Origin: Alphaproteobacteria bacterium
GTDB taxonomy: Bacteria > Pseudomonadota > Alphaproteobacteria > Sphingomonadales > Sphingomonadaceae
Assembly (NCBI GenBank): GCA_018823325.1
Contig: JAHJIJ010000011.1
Location: 62,001 to 126,000 of the forward strand
DNA length: 64,000 nt
Reading direction: 5' to 3'
A program made the translations under genes and the position numbers. This document shows, in pieces, positions 9,103-18,339 of this stretch (within the stretch, counting starts at the first letter, position 1; each line of letters begins with the position of its first letter). The notes beneath the pieces were generated by a model. That model was given only the letters and a program-made list of their open reading frames with translations. It was not told where the DNA came from and searched no databases.

Positions 9103-12100
9103 ATGTCTCTGAGAGTCGAATCCTTTTGTGTCCGGGCTGCACTTGTCTGCAGCACGGCTCTGACGGCGCTGGCATTTCCCTCGGGTGCGGTGGCACAAGA
9201 CGTGCCACAGGATCAGGGCGCGGATGAGCAAGCCATCGTCGTGACCGGATCGCGCATCGTGCGGCGCGACTATGAGGCCAGCAGCCCGATCGTTACGGCT
9301 GGTCAGGAACTGCTGCAGAACAGTTCGACTGCGGCGCTGGAAACAAATCTGAACAAGCTCCCGGCCTTCACGCCGGTGCAGACCCCCGCAATTGCCAGCG
9401 ACATTCAGCCCACCGCCACCAGCACACCGGGCGCGGCGACCGTCTCGTTGCGCAATCTCGGCACGAACCGCAATCTGGTTCTGGTGGATGGCCGTCGCGC
9501 AACCCCGGCGAACGCGCTTGGCGTTGTCGACATCAACACCATTCCTGCGGCGGCCATTGAGCGCGTCGAGATCATTACCGGCGGCGCCTCAGCCACCTAT
9601 GGTGCCGATGCCGTGGGCGGCGTGGTCAACTTCATCCTCAAGAAGAACTTCCAGGGCCTGCAACTGGATGGTCAGATCGGCATCTCCCAGCGGGGAGACG
9701 GGCGAGAGTTCTCGCTCAGCGGTATCATGGGGGCCAACTTCGACGATGGCCGGGGCAACATCACCATCGGTCTCTCCATGAATGATCGTGAAAGCGCCCT
9801 TCGACGCGATCGGCCCTGGTTCCGTGAAGCATGGCAGGATCCGCGCTTTACCGGGACGGAGTTCTTTCCCGATTTCTCCGGTTATCAGCCTGTCGGCGGC
9901 AACAACCCCGATCAAGCGCTGCTGAACAGCTGGTTCGGAACGACGGTCAACACGGAGGGGCAGACCGTCCCCCGGGTGGGCGCCGGCAGTCGCCTCTACT
10001 TCAATCCCAGCGGGACGGCTTTCACCGGCTTCTTCCAGAGTCCGGTGGGCGGGACCTCCCGTTTCGAGGGCGATCTGACCGGACTCAAATGGAAGCGGCA
10101 GGGCGACGGCGCACTTGGGCAGAACTTCCTGGACGAGTTGCTGGTCCTGCCACTGAACCGGTACAACCTCTATGCGCGCGGCAATTACGAGATCAACGAC
10201 TGGATCAGCGCCTTCGCGCAGGGCACTTTCACGCGCGTGCAAACGCATACCGTGCAGCAGCCGTCCCCATCCGTGAACGGCTGGTCTGCGCTGATCCCGG
10301 TTGATGGACGGGAAATCCCCGACGAGCTTGCCCAGATTCTCGCCTCGCGCGGTAGTCCCACGGCGCCTTGGCAACTCACTTATTATCTGAACTACGCCAA
10401 TCGTGAAGCCCGCACCGATGTGTTTACCTACAATTTGGTGGCTGGCTTCGAGGGCAAGGTGCCGGGTACCGACTGGACCTGGGAAGCCTATGCTTCACAG
10501 GGCGAGTCCGAGACGAATGCGCTCATTACGGGTACGGCATCGCTTTCCCGGTTCCGCGCGGTAATCCAGTCGCCGAATTGGGGTGCTGGTTTCAGCTCGC
10601 AAGGGAATGCTGCCTTCGGTGGATTCGGGGCCGCTTCGGCTAAGTGCACGAGCGGGTTCAATCCCTTCGACAAGTCTACGCCCATCTCCCAAGATTGCAT
10701 CGACGCCATTCGGGCCGATCTCAAGAACCGCGCCGTCATGCAGCAGAGCGTGTTCGAGGCGAATGCTCAGGGTGGTCTGTTCAGCTTGCCGGCGGGCCAG
10801 GTCCGCGCAGCAGTAGGCGCAAGCCATCGCCAGAATCGGTATGAGTTCCAGAACGATACGCTCACGTCACAGGGCGTCTCGTTCCAGGATCAGGCGATCG
10901 GCATCTATCCGAGCGGCAATTCCAGGGGGCTTATCCGCGTCGATGAGTTCTATGGCGAGCTACTCATTCCGGTGCTCGCCGACTTGCCACTCATTCAGAA
11001 ACTGGAGATCAACGTCGGTGCCCGCAACTCTCACTATAACACGACCGGCAATGCCTTCACCTGGAAAGCCATGGGAGACTGGGAGGTCACGGATTTCCTG
11101 ACCATTCGCGGCGGCTACAACAAGGCCGTTCGTGCGCCCAACGTTGCGGAGCTGTTCCTTGCGCCGCAGCAGACGTTTACGGCGGCTGGCGGCGGTGACG
11201 TGTGCCGTCTGAACAATGGGCTGGCCTGGTCCGCCAATACGGCGACAAACCCCAATGCGGCGAATGTCCTCGCTGTCTGCCGAATTCTGATGGACCAGAC
11301 CGTCGCGGGGACCGCGAACACCTTTTACTCCGACCCGAACTTCTACAACGCGCAGGGTCCGGCGTTCGCATTCCCCACGCTTGTCGGCAATCCCACCGTC
11401 CAGCCTGAAAAGGCGCAGACATGGACCCTCGGCGCCGTGTTCAGTTCTACGGCCAGCAGCGAATGGCTGCGCCGTCTGCGGCTGACGGTCGACTATTACA
11501 ACATCAAGGTCGATGATGCGATCGGACCGCTGACGCTCGACACCGCACAGCGCCAGTGCTTCGATCCGGTCTTCAATCCGGCAATTTCCAGCGACCCGGC
11601 CGCTGCCGCAGCCACGGCGGCGTGCCAGGCGATCGGGCGTGTGGCTGGTGACGGCGCCCTTGGTAATGTGCAGGTCACTTACCTGAACAACGGTCGTTTC
11701 CGCACATCGGGTATCGACGTCCAGCTCGACTGGGCGTTCCCGGTGGGACCGGGCACGTTCAGCGTGAACTCAGTGTTCAACTACCTGATCGCGCTGAAAT
11801 CGGCACCACTTCCGGCATCTGCTGGCCCAGCCGGCCAACTGGTCGACTATGCTGGCACGCTCGGGCCGGCGGGTAGTCAGGCGATTGCGGAGAACGGCCT
11901 CAATCCGGGCTCATTCCGTTGGAAAATGCTGAACACCTTTAGCTACGCCGTCGGACCGGTCACCGTGGCGGTCCAGTGGCAGCATCTCCCCGCCGCCAAG
12001 TCGATCACTTACACCTCCAACAACGCCACGACCTTCGTGGGGGCGCCAGCTTACGACCTGTTCAATCTGAACGGATCGTTTGCCATTACCCGCGACGCAA

Positions 12101-12264
12101 CCTTGCGCTGGGGTGTGGACAATTTGTTCGACAAGGCGCCGCCGCTGATAGAGTACAATACGGCGTCTCCGCTCGGAAACGGCGTGGGTGCCAGCCCGTT
12201 CAATGCCTATTTCTACGACATGAATGGTCGTCGCTTCTATCTCGGCGCGACCTTCAAGTTCTGA
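9103..12264 (+). CDS. TonB-dependent receptor (large, 1053 aa)
   Basis: Outer-membrane gated transporter. A Sec signal peptide covers about residues 1-31 (cleavage near 'GAVAQD'), followed by a TonB-box-like 'AIVVTGSRI' and a plug domain with 'VSLRNLGTNRNLVLVDGRR' and 'ITGGASATYGADAVGGVVN'. The long beta-barrel ends in 'RRFYLGATFKF', with the terminal Phe typical of outer-membrane barrels. This plug style is common in the expanded receptor families of sphingomonads. It is followed by a hairpin and then the PQQ dehydrogenase and an exported esterase on the same strand. A shared substrate is an inference: uptake of the substrate of the periplasmic dehydrogenase, or of PQQ itself. The ligand is unknown. 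Confidence 0.93.
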   Translation: MSLRVESFCVRAALVCSTALTALAFPSGAVAQDVPQDQGADEQAIVVTGSRIVRRDYEASSPIVTAGQELLQNSSTAALETNLNKLPAFTPVQTPAIASDIQPTATSTPGAATVSLRNLGTNRNLVLVDGRRATPANALGVVDINTIPAAAIERVEIITGGASATYGADAVGGVVNFILKKNFQGLQLDGQIGISQRGDGREFSLSGIMGANFDDGRGNITIGLSMNDRESALRRDRPWFREAWQDPRFTGTEFFPDFSGYQPVGGNNPDQALLNSWFGTTVNTEGQTVPRVGAGSRLYFNPSGTAFTGFFQSPVGGTSRFEGDLTGLKWKRQGDGALGQNFLDELLVLPLNRYNLYARGNYEINDWISAFAQGTFTRVQTHTVQQPSPSVNGWSALIPVDGREIPDELAQILASRGSPTAPWQLTYYLNYANREARTDVFTYNLVAGFEGKVPGTDWTWEAYASQGESETNALITGTASLSRFRAVIQSPNWGAGFSSQGNAAFGGFGAASAKCTSGFNPFDKSTPISQDCIDAIRADLKNRAVMQQSVFEANAQGGLFSLPAGQVRAAVGASHRQNRYEFQNDTLTSQGVSFQDQAIGIYPSGNSRGLIRVDEFYGELLIPVLADLPLIQKLEINVGARNSHYNTTGNAFTWKAMGDWEVTDFLTIRGGYNKAVRAPNVAELFLAPQQTFTAAGGGDVCRLNNGLAWSANTATNPNAANVLAVCRILMDQTVAGTANTFYSDPNFYNAQGPAFAFPTLVGNPTVQPEKAQTWTLGAVFSSTASSEWLRRLRLTVDYYNIKVDDAIGPLTLDTAQRQCFDPVFNPAISSDPAAAAATAACQAIGRVAGDGALGNVQVTYLNNGRFRTSGIDVQLDWAFPVGPGTFSVNSVFNYLIALKSAPLPASAGPAGQLVDYAGTLGPAGSQAIAENGLNPGSFRWKMLNTFSYAVGPVTVAVQWQHLPAAKSITYTSNNATTFVGAPAYDLFNLNGSFAITRDATLRWGVDNLFDKAPPLIEYNTASPLGNGVGASPFNAYFYDMNGRRFYLGATFKF

Positions 12265-12284
12265 TGACGGCAGACTAAAGGGGG

Positions 12285-12322
12285 AAGAGGGGGCTGCCTG
12301 CGGGCAATCCCCTCTTACTTTT
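12285..12322 (+). terminator. hairpin terminator after the TonB receptor
   Basis: AAGAGGGG (12285-12292) pairs with CCCCTCTT (12309-12316), with a further internal TGCC/GGCA pairing, followed by ACTTTTC. It sits between the receptor and the dehydrogenase, so read-through into the dehydrogenase may be partial. Confidence 0.6.
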
Positions 12323-12373
12323 CAGCAAAGAAGATCCGGCTTTCTGAAGAGCCGGCGAGGAGGAGAGCTTTTC

Positions 12374-14518
12374 ATGGCGTGGCGGTCTCAGCGGCATTAC
12401 TCGATTGCATTACTGACATTGCTTCTGGCCGCCTGCAGCGGCGTGGAAGGCAGCGAACCGCCAGCGGGTCCCGCCGCCATCGATCAGGCTCGTCTCGAAG
12501 CGGCAAACAGCGATGACGACAACTGGCTTGCCTATGGCCGCACGTATAACGAGCAGCGCTTTTCCAACCTCACGCAGATCAATGATGGCAATGTCGGCGA
12601 ACTGAGCCTCGCCTGGGCGCTCGAACTGGACACCGCCCGCGGCCAGGAAGGCACGCCCATCGTGGTCGATGGCGTGATGTATACGTCCACGGCCTGGTCC
12701 AAGGTTGTGGCCATCGACGCCGCCACCGGCAAGCAGCTCTGGCAGTTCGATCCGGAAAATGACGGCGCGAAGGCTGTTCACGCTTGCTGCGACGTGGTCA
12801 ATCGGGGCGTCGCCGTTTGGAAGGGGCGGGTCTATGTCGGCACCATCGACGGCCGGCTGATCGCGATCGACGCAAAGACGGGCCAGAAGGTGTGGGAGGT
12901 CGTTACTGTCGATCAGAAGAAGCCCTACACCATCACCATGGCGCCCCGCGTGGTGCGCGACAAGGTGATCATCGGCAACAGCGGCGCCGAGCTTGGCGTG
13001 CGCGGCTATGTCTCCGCTTATGATACGAACACGGGCAAGCTCGTCTGGCGCTTCTATACCGTGCCGGGCAACCCCGCCGACGGACCGGACGGCGCTGCGT
13101 CCGACGAGATTCTGGAGAAGCTGGCCCGGCCGACCTGGTATGGCGAAAATTACTGGAAGCTTGGCGGCGGCGGCACCGTCTGGGACAGCGTGGTTTACGA
13201 TCAGGAACTCGATCAGCTGCTCATCGGCGTGGGCAATGGCTCACCCTGGAACCACAAGTGGCGCAGCGCCGGAAAGGGAGACAATCTCTTCCTCTCGTCC
13301 ATCCTCGCGCTCGATCCGGACACAGGCGCCTACAAGTGGCACTATCAGCTCAACCCCGGCGAAACCTGGGATTATACGGCGACCCAGCACATCATGCTCG
13401 CCGATCTCGAGATTGACGGTCGCCAGCGCAAGGTGCTGATGCAGGCGCCCAAGAACGCCTTCTTCTACGTCATCGACCGGACCAACGGGAAGCTCATCTC
13501 CGCACAGCCTTATGCGCGGCAGAACTGGGCGGAGCGCATCGACCTCAAGACCGGTCGCCCGGTCGAGAAGCCCGGCGTGCGTTATGAGGACGGTCCGGCG
13601 CTCATCATCCCCTCGGGGATCGGCGCGCATGCCTGGATGCCGATGAGCTACTCGCCCAAGACCGGGCTCGTCTACATCCCGGCCATGGAGCATCCGCTGG
13701 TTTATGGCGACGCCAACCCCTTTGTGATCCATGAGGGCCGCTGGAACACGGCGGTGTCTTTCCTTGATCCGCCCGCGATCCCTGGTCTTCCCGATACGGT
13801 CGAAGGACGGCGCAAGGCGCTGGAGTCCATGGTGAAAGGCAAGCTCGTCGCTTATGATCCGGTAACCCAGAAGCCGCGCTGGGAGATTGAGCGCGACTGG
13901 CCGTGGAATGGCGGCACGCTCGCCACCGCGGGCAATCTCGTGTTCCAGGGCACCGCCCAGGGCACGTTTGAGGCCTTCAGCGCGGACAATGGGAAGAAGC
14001 TCTGGTCCTTCCAGTCCCACCGCGGTGTGCTGGCAGGGCCGATCACCTATCGGGTGAATGGCGAACAATATATCGCGGTGATGGCCGGCTATGGCGGCTC
14101 CATGGGCATGGCGACCGGCACGCCGTTCATGAAGAACAGAATGCCCAACGGACTCGTCATGGCGTTCAAGATCAAGGGCAATGGCAAGCTGCCGCCGTAC
14201 ACGCCCATTCCGCAGCCAGAGCCGAGCCCCAGCAATGAGACATTCACGGCGGCGCAGGTCGCGGCGGGCCAGAAGTTCTTCTTCCAGTTCTGCCAGATCT
14301 GTCACGGCGGGCCGGTCAATCCCAACCTGCGGCGCTCGGCGATGATTGCCGACAAGGATCTCTGGCAGCAGGTGGTGATCGGCGGGGCACTGGCGCAGAA
14401 CGGCATGGCCAGCTTTGCTGACTATCTCAAGCCCGAGGATGCCGAAGCGATCCGTGCCTATCTCAATCAGCAGGCGCGTGCACTCCTCGCAGAAGAGAAG
14501 AAGGTCGAAGCGCGCTGA
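12374..14518 (+). CDS. PQQ-dependent quinohaemoprotein alcohol dehydrogenase, lipoprotein type
   Basis: Periplasmic alcohol or aldehyde oxidation with PQQ, passing electrons through a C-terminal cytochrome c domain. 714 aa from ATG 12374, which follows AGGAGGAGAG. The N-terminus ends in the lipobox LLAAC, so it is probably membrane-anchored. The eight-bladed propeller is visible as repeats such as 'KVVAIDAATGKQLWQ' and 'RLIAIDAKTGQKVWE'. The vicinal disulfide pair is C138-C139. The catalytic Asp is D333 in 'GETWDYTATQ'. The residue two places after it is Thr, not the Asp that marks lanthanide enzymes, so calcium is expected. Haem c binds at C640-x-x-C643-H644 ('CQICHGG'). No pqq biosynthesis genes are seen here. 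The substrate is unknown. Confidence 0.95.
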   Translation: MAWRSQRHYSIALLTLLLAACSGVEGSEPPAGPAAIDQARLEAANSDDDNWLAYGRTYNEQRFSNLTQINDGNVGELSLAWALELDTARGQEGTPIVVDGVMYTSTAWSKVVAIDAATGKQLWQFDPENDGAKAVHACCDVVNRGVAVWKGRVYVGTIDGRLIAIDAKTGQKVWEVVTVDQKKPYTITMAPRVVRDKVIIGNSGAELGVRGYVSAYDTNTGKLVWRFYTVPGNPADGPDGAASDEILEKLARPTWYGENYWKLGGGGTVWDSVVYDQELDQLLIGVGNGSPWNHKWRSAGKGDNLFLSSILALDPDTGAYKWHYQLNPGETWDYTATQHIMLADLEIDGRQRKVLMQAPKNAFFYVIDRTNGKLISAQPYARQNWAERIDLKTGRPVEKPGVRYEDGPALIIPSGIGAHAWMPMSYSPKTGLVYIPAMEHPLVYGDANPFVIHEGRWNTAVSFLDPPAIPGLPDTVEGRRKALESMVKGKLVAYDPVTQKPRWEIERDWPWNGGTLATAGNLVFQGTAQGTFEAFSADNGKKLWSFQSHRGVLAGPITYRVNGEQYIAVMAGYGGSMGMATGTPFMKNRMPNGLVMAFKIKGNGKLPPYTPIPQPEPSPSNETFTAAQVAAGQKFFFQFCQICHGGPVNPNLRRSAMIADKDLWQQVVIGGALAQNGMASFADYLKPEDAEAIRAYLNQQARALLAEEKKVEAR

Positions 14519-14531
14519 TCTAAACGCTGCG

Positions 14532-14560
14532 GCCGCGCAACTGCAATGCGGTTGCGCGGC
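14532..14560 (+). terminator. hairpin after the PQQ dehydrogenase
   Basis: A perfect 10-bp stem, GCCGCGCAAC / GTTGCGCGGC, with a 9-base loop just after the stop. There is no T-run, so it may be a Rho-assisted terminator or a 3' stabiliser, not a strong intrinsic terminator. Confidence 0.5.
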
Positions 14561-14641
14561 TGACAGCGGTCGTGCAAGTCTGCCTAACGTTATGTTCTAA
14601 GGATCTGCCGTGCAGGGCGGGCCGCGTTCGGGAGAGACTTG

Positions 14642-15652
14642 ATGTCCATGATTTCGTTACTGATACGCTGCATCCTGGCGATTTCAGTGTTGTTGACGCC
14701 TCTGGTAGCCGCACGTGCCGATGTCGCGGTCGAGCATATCAAGGTCCACTCGGAGGCGGTTGCTGGAAATCTTGAAGGCAACAGCGCCGAGCGCAACGTG
14801 CTGGTCTTCCTCCCGGAGGATTATGCGGCCAGTACGAAGCGCTATCCGGTGATCTACTTTCTGCACGGCTACATGGGTTCGGCCGAGGGCTATGACAAAT
14901 ATATCGGTTTTGCAGATGCTCTGAACAACGCGGCTGCGCCGAACCGGCAGGCCATCGTCGTGGTGCCGGATTCCAACACCCGCCATGGCGGATCCATGTA
15001 CTCCAGCTCGCCAACCACGGGGGATTTTGAGCGGTTCATCGCACGGGACCTCGTCGCGTATATCGACGCCAAATACCGGACGCTGGCCAAGCGCGAGTCA
15101 CGCGGGCTCAGCGGACATTCGATGGGCGGCTATGGGACGCTGCGTATCGCGATGAAGCATCCGGACGTGTTCTCAAGCATCTACGCGATGAGCGCCTGCT
15201 GCCTCTCGGCGCGCCCGGTGGACGTGGAGCGCAGCCGGCAGCTCGAGACCATCAGCATGGAGGACGCCATGAAGGGCGGCTTCCCCGTTCGCGCCGATCT
15301 TGCCGCAGCCGCGGCATGGTCGCCGGCACCCGACAAACCGCCGTTCTACCTCGATCTCGGAACGCGCGACGGCGATGTGCAGCCAGCCGTCATCGCGCAA
15401 TGGGCGGCCAATGCGCCGCTGGCCATGGCGCCGCAATATTTGCCCGCGCTGAAAAGCCTGATGGCGATCAGCATGGACGTGGGGGACAAGGACACGCTGG
15501 TGAAGGATGTGGGCGACATGGCGCGGCTGTTCGAGCGGATGGGCGTGGCACACACCTACACGGTTTACGATGGCGACCATGGCAACCGCGTGCGCGAGCG
15601 TTTTCGCAGCTTCGTCCTGCCCTTCTTTGCCGAGCATCTCGTCAAGGAATAG
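14642..15652 (+). CDS. exported alpha/beta-hydrolase, esterase D-like
   Basis: 336-aa serine esterase with a Sec signal peptide (about residues 1-27, ending 'LVAARA-DV'). The fold is that of the putative esterase/esterase D group: 'RNVLVFLPEDY', 'YPVIYFLHGYMGSAEGY' and the nucleophile elbow 'LSGHSMGGYG' (Ser about 160). A His near the C-terminus lies in 'YDGDHGNRVRE', with an Asp in 'GDKDTLVKD'. The ATG follows GGAGAG. Relatives include S-formylglutathione hydrolases and feruloyl or acetyl esterases, but the export signal argues for action on a periplasmic ester. It follows the PQQ dehydrogenase on the same strand, so the two may act on the same compound. Confidence 0.9.
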   Translation: MSMISLLIRCILAISVLLTPLVAARADVAVEHIKVHSEAVAGNLEGNSAERNVLVFLPEDYAASTKRYPVIYFLHGYMGSAEGYDKYIGFADALNNAAAPNRQAIVVVPDSNTRHGGSMYSSSPTTGDFERFIARDLVAYIDAKYRTLAKRESRGLSGHSMGGYGTLRIAMKHPDVFSSIYAMSACCLSARPVDVERSRQLETISMEDAMKGGFPVRADLAAAAAWSPAPDKPPFYLDLGTRDGDVQPAVIAQWAANAPLAMAPQYLPALKSLMAISMDVGDKDTLVKDVGDMARLFERMGVAHTYTVYDGDHGNRVRERFRSFVLPFFAEHLVKE

Positions 15653-15783
15653 GACTCCGCGCTCTCCTCGAATTGATCTTCAAGCGGCGCTTCGCGACCG
15701 ACGGAGCGGAGGCCGCGCTCGCGCGTCCTGCTTCGTCTGCAACTTTCCCACTGCTGTCATCATTTCTATTCAGGCTCGCAGCG

Positions 15784-15805
15784 GACCGCATGCCTACATG
15801 CGGTC
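15784..15805. repeat. short perfect dyad upstream of ahpC
   Basis: GACCGCATG-CCTA-CATGCGGTC, a perfect 9-bp stem with a 4-base loop, 131 bases after the esterase stop. It could be that gene's terminator, but no T-run follows. Confidence 0.55.
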
Positions 15806-15811
15806 GGCGCT

Positions 15812-15840
15812 TCTAAAGATCGACAAAATCGATCTTTAGA
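15812..15840. promoter_or_regulatory. perfect 11-bp dyad in the ahpC promoter region
   Basis: TCTAAAGATCG-ACAAAAT-CGATCTTTAGA, perfect 11-bp arms around a 7-base spacer, 74 bases before ahpC. The spacing and AT-rich centre would suit an operator for a dimeric regulator. OxyR would be the natural candidate for ahpC, but the sequence does not clearly match the known OxyR pattern. Confidence 0.45.
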
Positions 15841-15913
15841 TTGAGATTAATCAATTTTGCCTGACGAAGCGTAGTGCATATGTGCAGTGCGTCATTAAAG
15901 CAGAGGAGCAGAC

Positions 15914-16477
15914 ATGAGTCTCGTAAATACCCCGATCAAGCCGTTTTCCGCTACGGCCTTCAAGGAAGGCAAGTTTGTCGACGTCACCGAAGCGGACGTG
16001 AAGGGCAAGTGGGCGGTCTTCTTCTTCTACCCGGCCGACTTCACCTTCGTTTGCCCGACCGAACTCGAGGACCTCGCGGACATCTATCCGACCCTCCAGA
16101 AGATGGGCGTGGAAGTCTATTCGGTCTCCACCGACACGCACTTCTGCCACAAGGCCTGGCACGACACGTCGCCGGCCATCGGCAAGATCAACTACTATAT
16201 GCTGGGCGACCAGAACCACAGCATCTCGAACAATTTCGAGATCCTGCGTGAAGGCGTTGGCCTCGCCGACCGCGGCACGTTCGTCGTGGACCCGGAAGGC
16301 ACGATCCAGCTGGTCGAGATCACCCCGGAAGGCGTCGGCCGCAACGCTGCCGAGCTGCTGCGCAAGATCAAGGCGCTGCAGTACTGGGCGAGCCACCCGG
16401 GCGAAGTTTGCCCCGCCAAGTGGGAAGAAGGCGAGAAGACCCTCGCGCCTTCGCTCGACCTCGTCGGCAAGATCTAA
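15914..16477 (+). CDS. ahpC: alkyl hydroperoxide reductase subunit C (peroxiredoxin)
   Basis: Typical 2-Cys peroxiredoxin reducing hydrogen peroxide, organic peroxides and peroxynitrite in the cytoplasm. 187 aa, the usual length. The peroxidatic Cys is C47 in 'FTFVCPTE' and the resolving Cys is C166 in 'EVCPAKW'. A GAGGAGCAG site lies upstream. AhpF, its reductant, is encoded 89 bases downstream, with a GC hairpin between the two genes that would favour more AhpC than AhpF. The upstream dyad at 15812 is a candidate peroxide-response site. Confidence 0.98.
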   Translation: MSLVNTPIKPFSATAFKEGKFVDVTEADVKGKWAVFFFYPADFTFVCPTELEDLADIYPTLQKMGVEVYSVSTDTHFCHKAWHDTSPAIGKINYYMLGDQNHSISNNFEILREGVGLADRGTFVVDPEGTIQLVEITPEGVGRNAAELLRKIKALQYWASHPGEVCPAKWEEGEKTLAPSLDLVGKI

Positions 16478-16509
16478 GAGCGCTTCGCTCAACAATCGAA
16501 ATCGGGATC

Positions 16510-16530
16510 GGGGCCTCGCGACGAGGCCCC
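16510..16530 (+). terminator. GC hairpin between ahpC and ahpF
   Basis: GGGGCCTCG-CGA-CGAGGCCCC, a perfect 9-bp stem with a 3-base loop. It lacks a T-run. It probably acts as a partial terminator or as a 3' block protecting ahpC mRNA, giving unequal expression of the two genes. Confidence 0.6.
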
Positions 16531-16566
16531 GGCACCGCCCCCTCTTCAAGTCCCCCGGAGCCCATT

Positions 16567-18150
16567 ATGTTGGAAGCCAATATCAAGAGCCAGCTGCAGG
16601 CCTATATGGCCAACATCAAGCAGCCGATCGAGCTGGTGCCGTCGCTGGATGACAGCCCCAAGGCATCGGAGCTGCGCGCGCTCCTGGAAGACATTGCCGA
16701 GCTGAGCGATCTCGTGACGCTTGCCGCCGACGAAGGTGACGCGCGCAAGCCCAGCTTCCTCATTCGCCGCACTGGAACCGACATTGGCGTGCGCTTCGCC
16801 GGCATTCCGCTCGGCCATGAATTTACCTCGCTCGTCCTCGCGTTGCTGCAGGTCGGCGGACATCCACCCAAGGTGAGCGACGATGTGATCGAGCAGGTCA
16901 GGGCGCTGGATGGCGACTACCAGTTCGAGACCTATTTCTCGCTCTCGTGCCAGAACTGCCCGGACGTCGTGCAGGCGCTCAACCTGATGAGCGTGCTCAA
17001 TCCGCGCATTCGCAACATCTCCATAGATGGCGCGCTGTTCAAGGCGGAAGTCGATGAGCGCAAGGTCATGGCCGTGCCGAGCGTCTACCTGAACGGCGAG
17101 CCGTTTGCCTCCGGGCGGATGGACATCGAGCAGATCCTGGCCAAGCTGGACACGGGCGCCGTGGCCCGCGCGGCCGAGAAGATCGCCGCCAAGGAGCCGT
17201 TCGACGTGCTCGTGGTCGGCGGCGGACCCGCCGGCGCGGCCGCTGCGATCTACGCCGCGCGCAAGGGCATCCGGACGGGTGTCGTGGCGGAGCGCTTCGG
17301 CGGTCAGGTGCTCGACACAATGGGCATCGAGAATTTCATTTCCGTGCCGCACACGGAAGGGCCGAAGCTGGCCGCCGCGCTCGAGCAGCATGTGAAGGAT
17401 TATGATGTCGACATCATGAACCTGCAGAAGGCGAGCAAGCTCGTGCCGGCCAAGACGCCGGGCGGGCTGGCTGAGGTCCAGCTGGAAAGCGGCGCGAGCC
17501 TCAAGGCCAAGACCGTCATCCTGTCGACCGGCGCCCGCTGGAGGACGATGAACGTCCCCGGTGAGGACGAATATCGCAACAAGGGCGTGGCCTACTGCCC
17601 GCACTGCGATGGTCCATTGTTCAAGGGTAAGCGCGTCGCGGTCATCGGCGGCGGCAACAGCGGCGTCGAGGCGGCGATCGATCTCGCCGGCATCGTCAAG
17701 CATGTTACGCTGATCGAGTTCGACAGCCAGCTGCGCGCCGATGCCGTGCTCCAGCGCAAGCTGCACAGCTTGCCGAACGTCACAGTGGTGGCTTCCGCCC
17801 TGACGACGGAGGTGCACGGCGACGGCGAGAAGGTGATCGGCTTGACCTATCGGGACCGCAACAGCGATGAATCCCACTTGGTCGAACTGGAGGGCATTTT
17901 CGTCCAGATCGGGCTGGTGCCGAACACCGAGTTCCTCACCGACGCGGTGGCGCTGAGCAATCGCGGCGAGATCGAGATCGACGCGCGTGGGCACACGTCC
18001 CAGCAGGGCGTTTTCGCAGCGGGTGACTGCACGACCGTGCCCTACAAGCAGATCGTGATCGCCATGGGACAGGGTTCGACCGCAGCGTTGTCGGCGTTCG
18101 ATTATCTCATCCGCCTTGCGCCTGCCGATGAGCAGGCGAAGGCGGCCTGA
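16567..18150 (+). CDS. ahpF: alkyl hydroperoxide reductase subunit F
   Basis: Flavoprotein that uses NAD(P)H to re-reduce AhpC. 527 aa from ATG 16567; a longer frame to 16408 is an artefact. The N-terminal thioredoxin-like module carries C128-QN-C131. The FAD domain starts at about residue 215 ('[15 protein letters not shown]'). The thioredoxin-reductase redox pair is C344-PH-C347 in 'YCPHCDG'. The NADH site is '[16 protein letters not shown]', and the FAD tail is 'GVFAAGDCT'. All redox centres of the family are present. It forms a unit with ahpC. Confidence 0.98.
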   Translation: MLEANIKSQLQAYMANIKQPIELVPSLDDSPKASELRALLEDIAELSDLVTLAADEGDARKPSFLIRRTGTDIGVRFAGIPLGHEFTSLVLALLQVGGHPPKVSDDVIEQVRALDGDYQFETYFSLSCQNCPDVVQALNLMSVLNPRIRNISIDGALFKAEVDERKVMAVPSVYLNGEPFASGRMDIEQILAKLDTGAVARAAEKIAAKEPFDVLVVGGGPAGAAAAIYAARKGIRTGVVAERFGGQVLDTMGIENFISVPHTEGPKLAAALEQHVKDYDVDIMNLQKASKLVPAKTPGGLAEVQLESGASLKAKTVILSTGARWRTMNVPGEDEYRNKGVAYCPHCDGPLFKGKRVAVIGGGNSGVEAAIDLAGIVKHVTLIEFDSQLRADAVLQRKLHSLPNVTVVASALTTEVHGDGEKVIGLTYRDRNSDESHLVELEGIFVQIGLVPNTEFLTDAVALSNRGEIEIDARGHTSQQGVFAAGDCTTVPYKQIVIAMGQGSTAALSAFDYLIRLAPADEQAKAA

Positions 18151-18171
18151 CTGTAACGATCGAGCGCAATA

Positions 18172-18210
18172 GGCGCGCGTGGCCATGATCCGGCCGCGCG
18201 CGCCTTTCTG
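18172..18210 (+). terminator. terminator after ahpF
   Basis: GGCGCGCG-T-GGCC pairs across a 7-base loop with GGCCG-CGCGCGCC, followed by TTTCTGCTTCT. It lies 21 bases after the ahpF stop. Confidence 0.7.
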
Positions 18211-18339
18211 CTTCTGGCGCTCCGCTAACAATCCGGTGTTCAGGGCGTTCGCGAGGGGTTGCAACCGTGCAGGCAGCCGATAAGTTCACGCCATGCGACG
18301 CGAAAACGCGTTTCCCCAAAGATCGAGGTTATTCATCCA

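Noticed and set aside
12374..14518. Lanthanide-dependent (XoxF-like) dehydrogenase
   Set aside because: The residue two positions after the catalytic Asp is Thr in 'WDYT', not the Asp that marks lanthanide enzymes, and the fused haem c domain fits quinohaemoprotein alcohol dehydrogenases.
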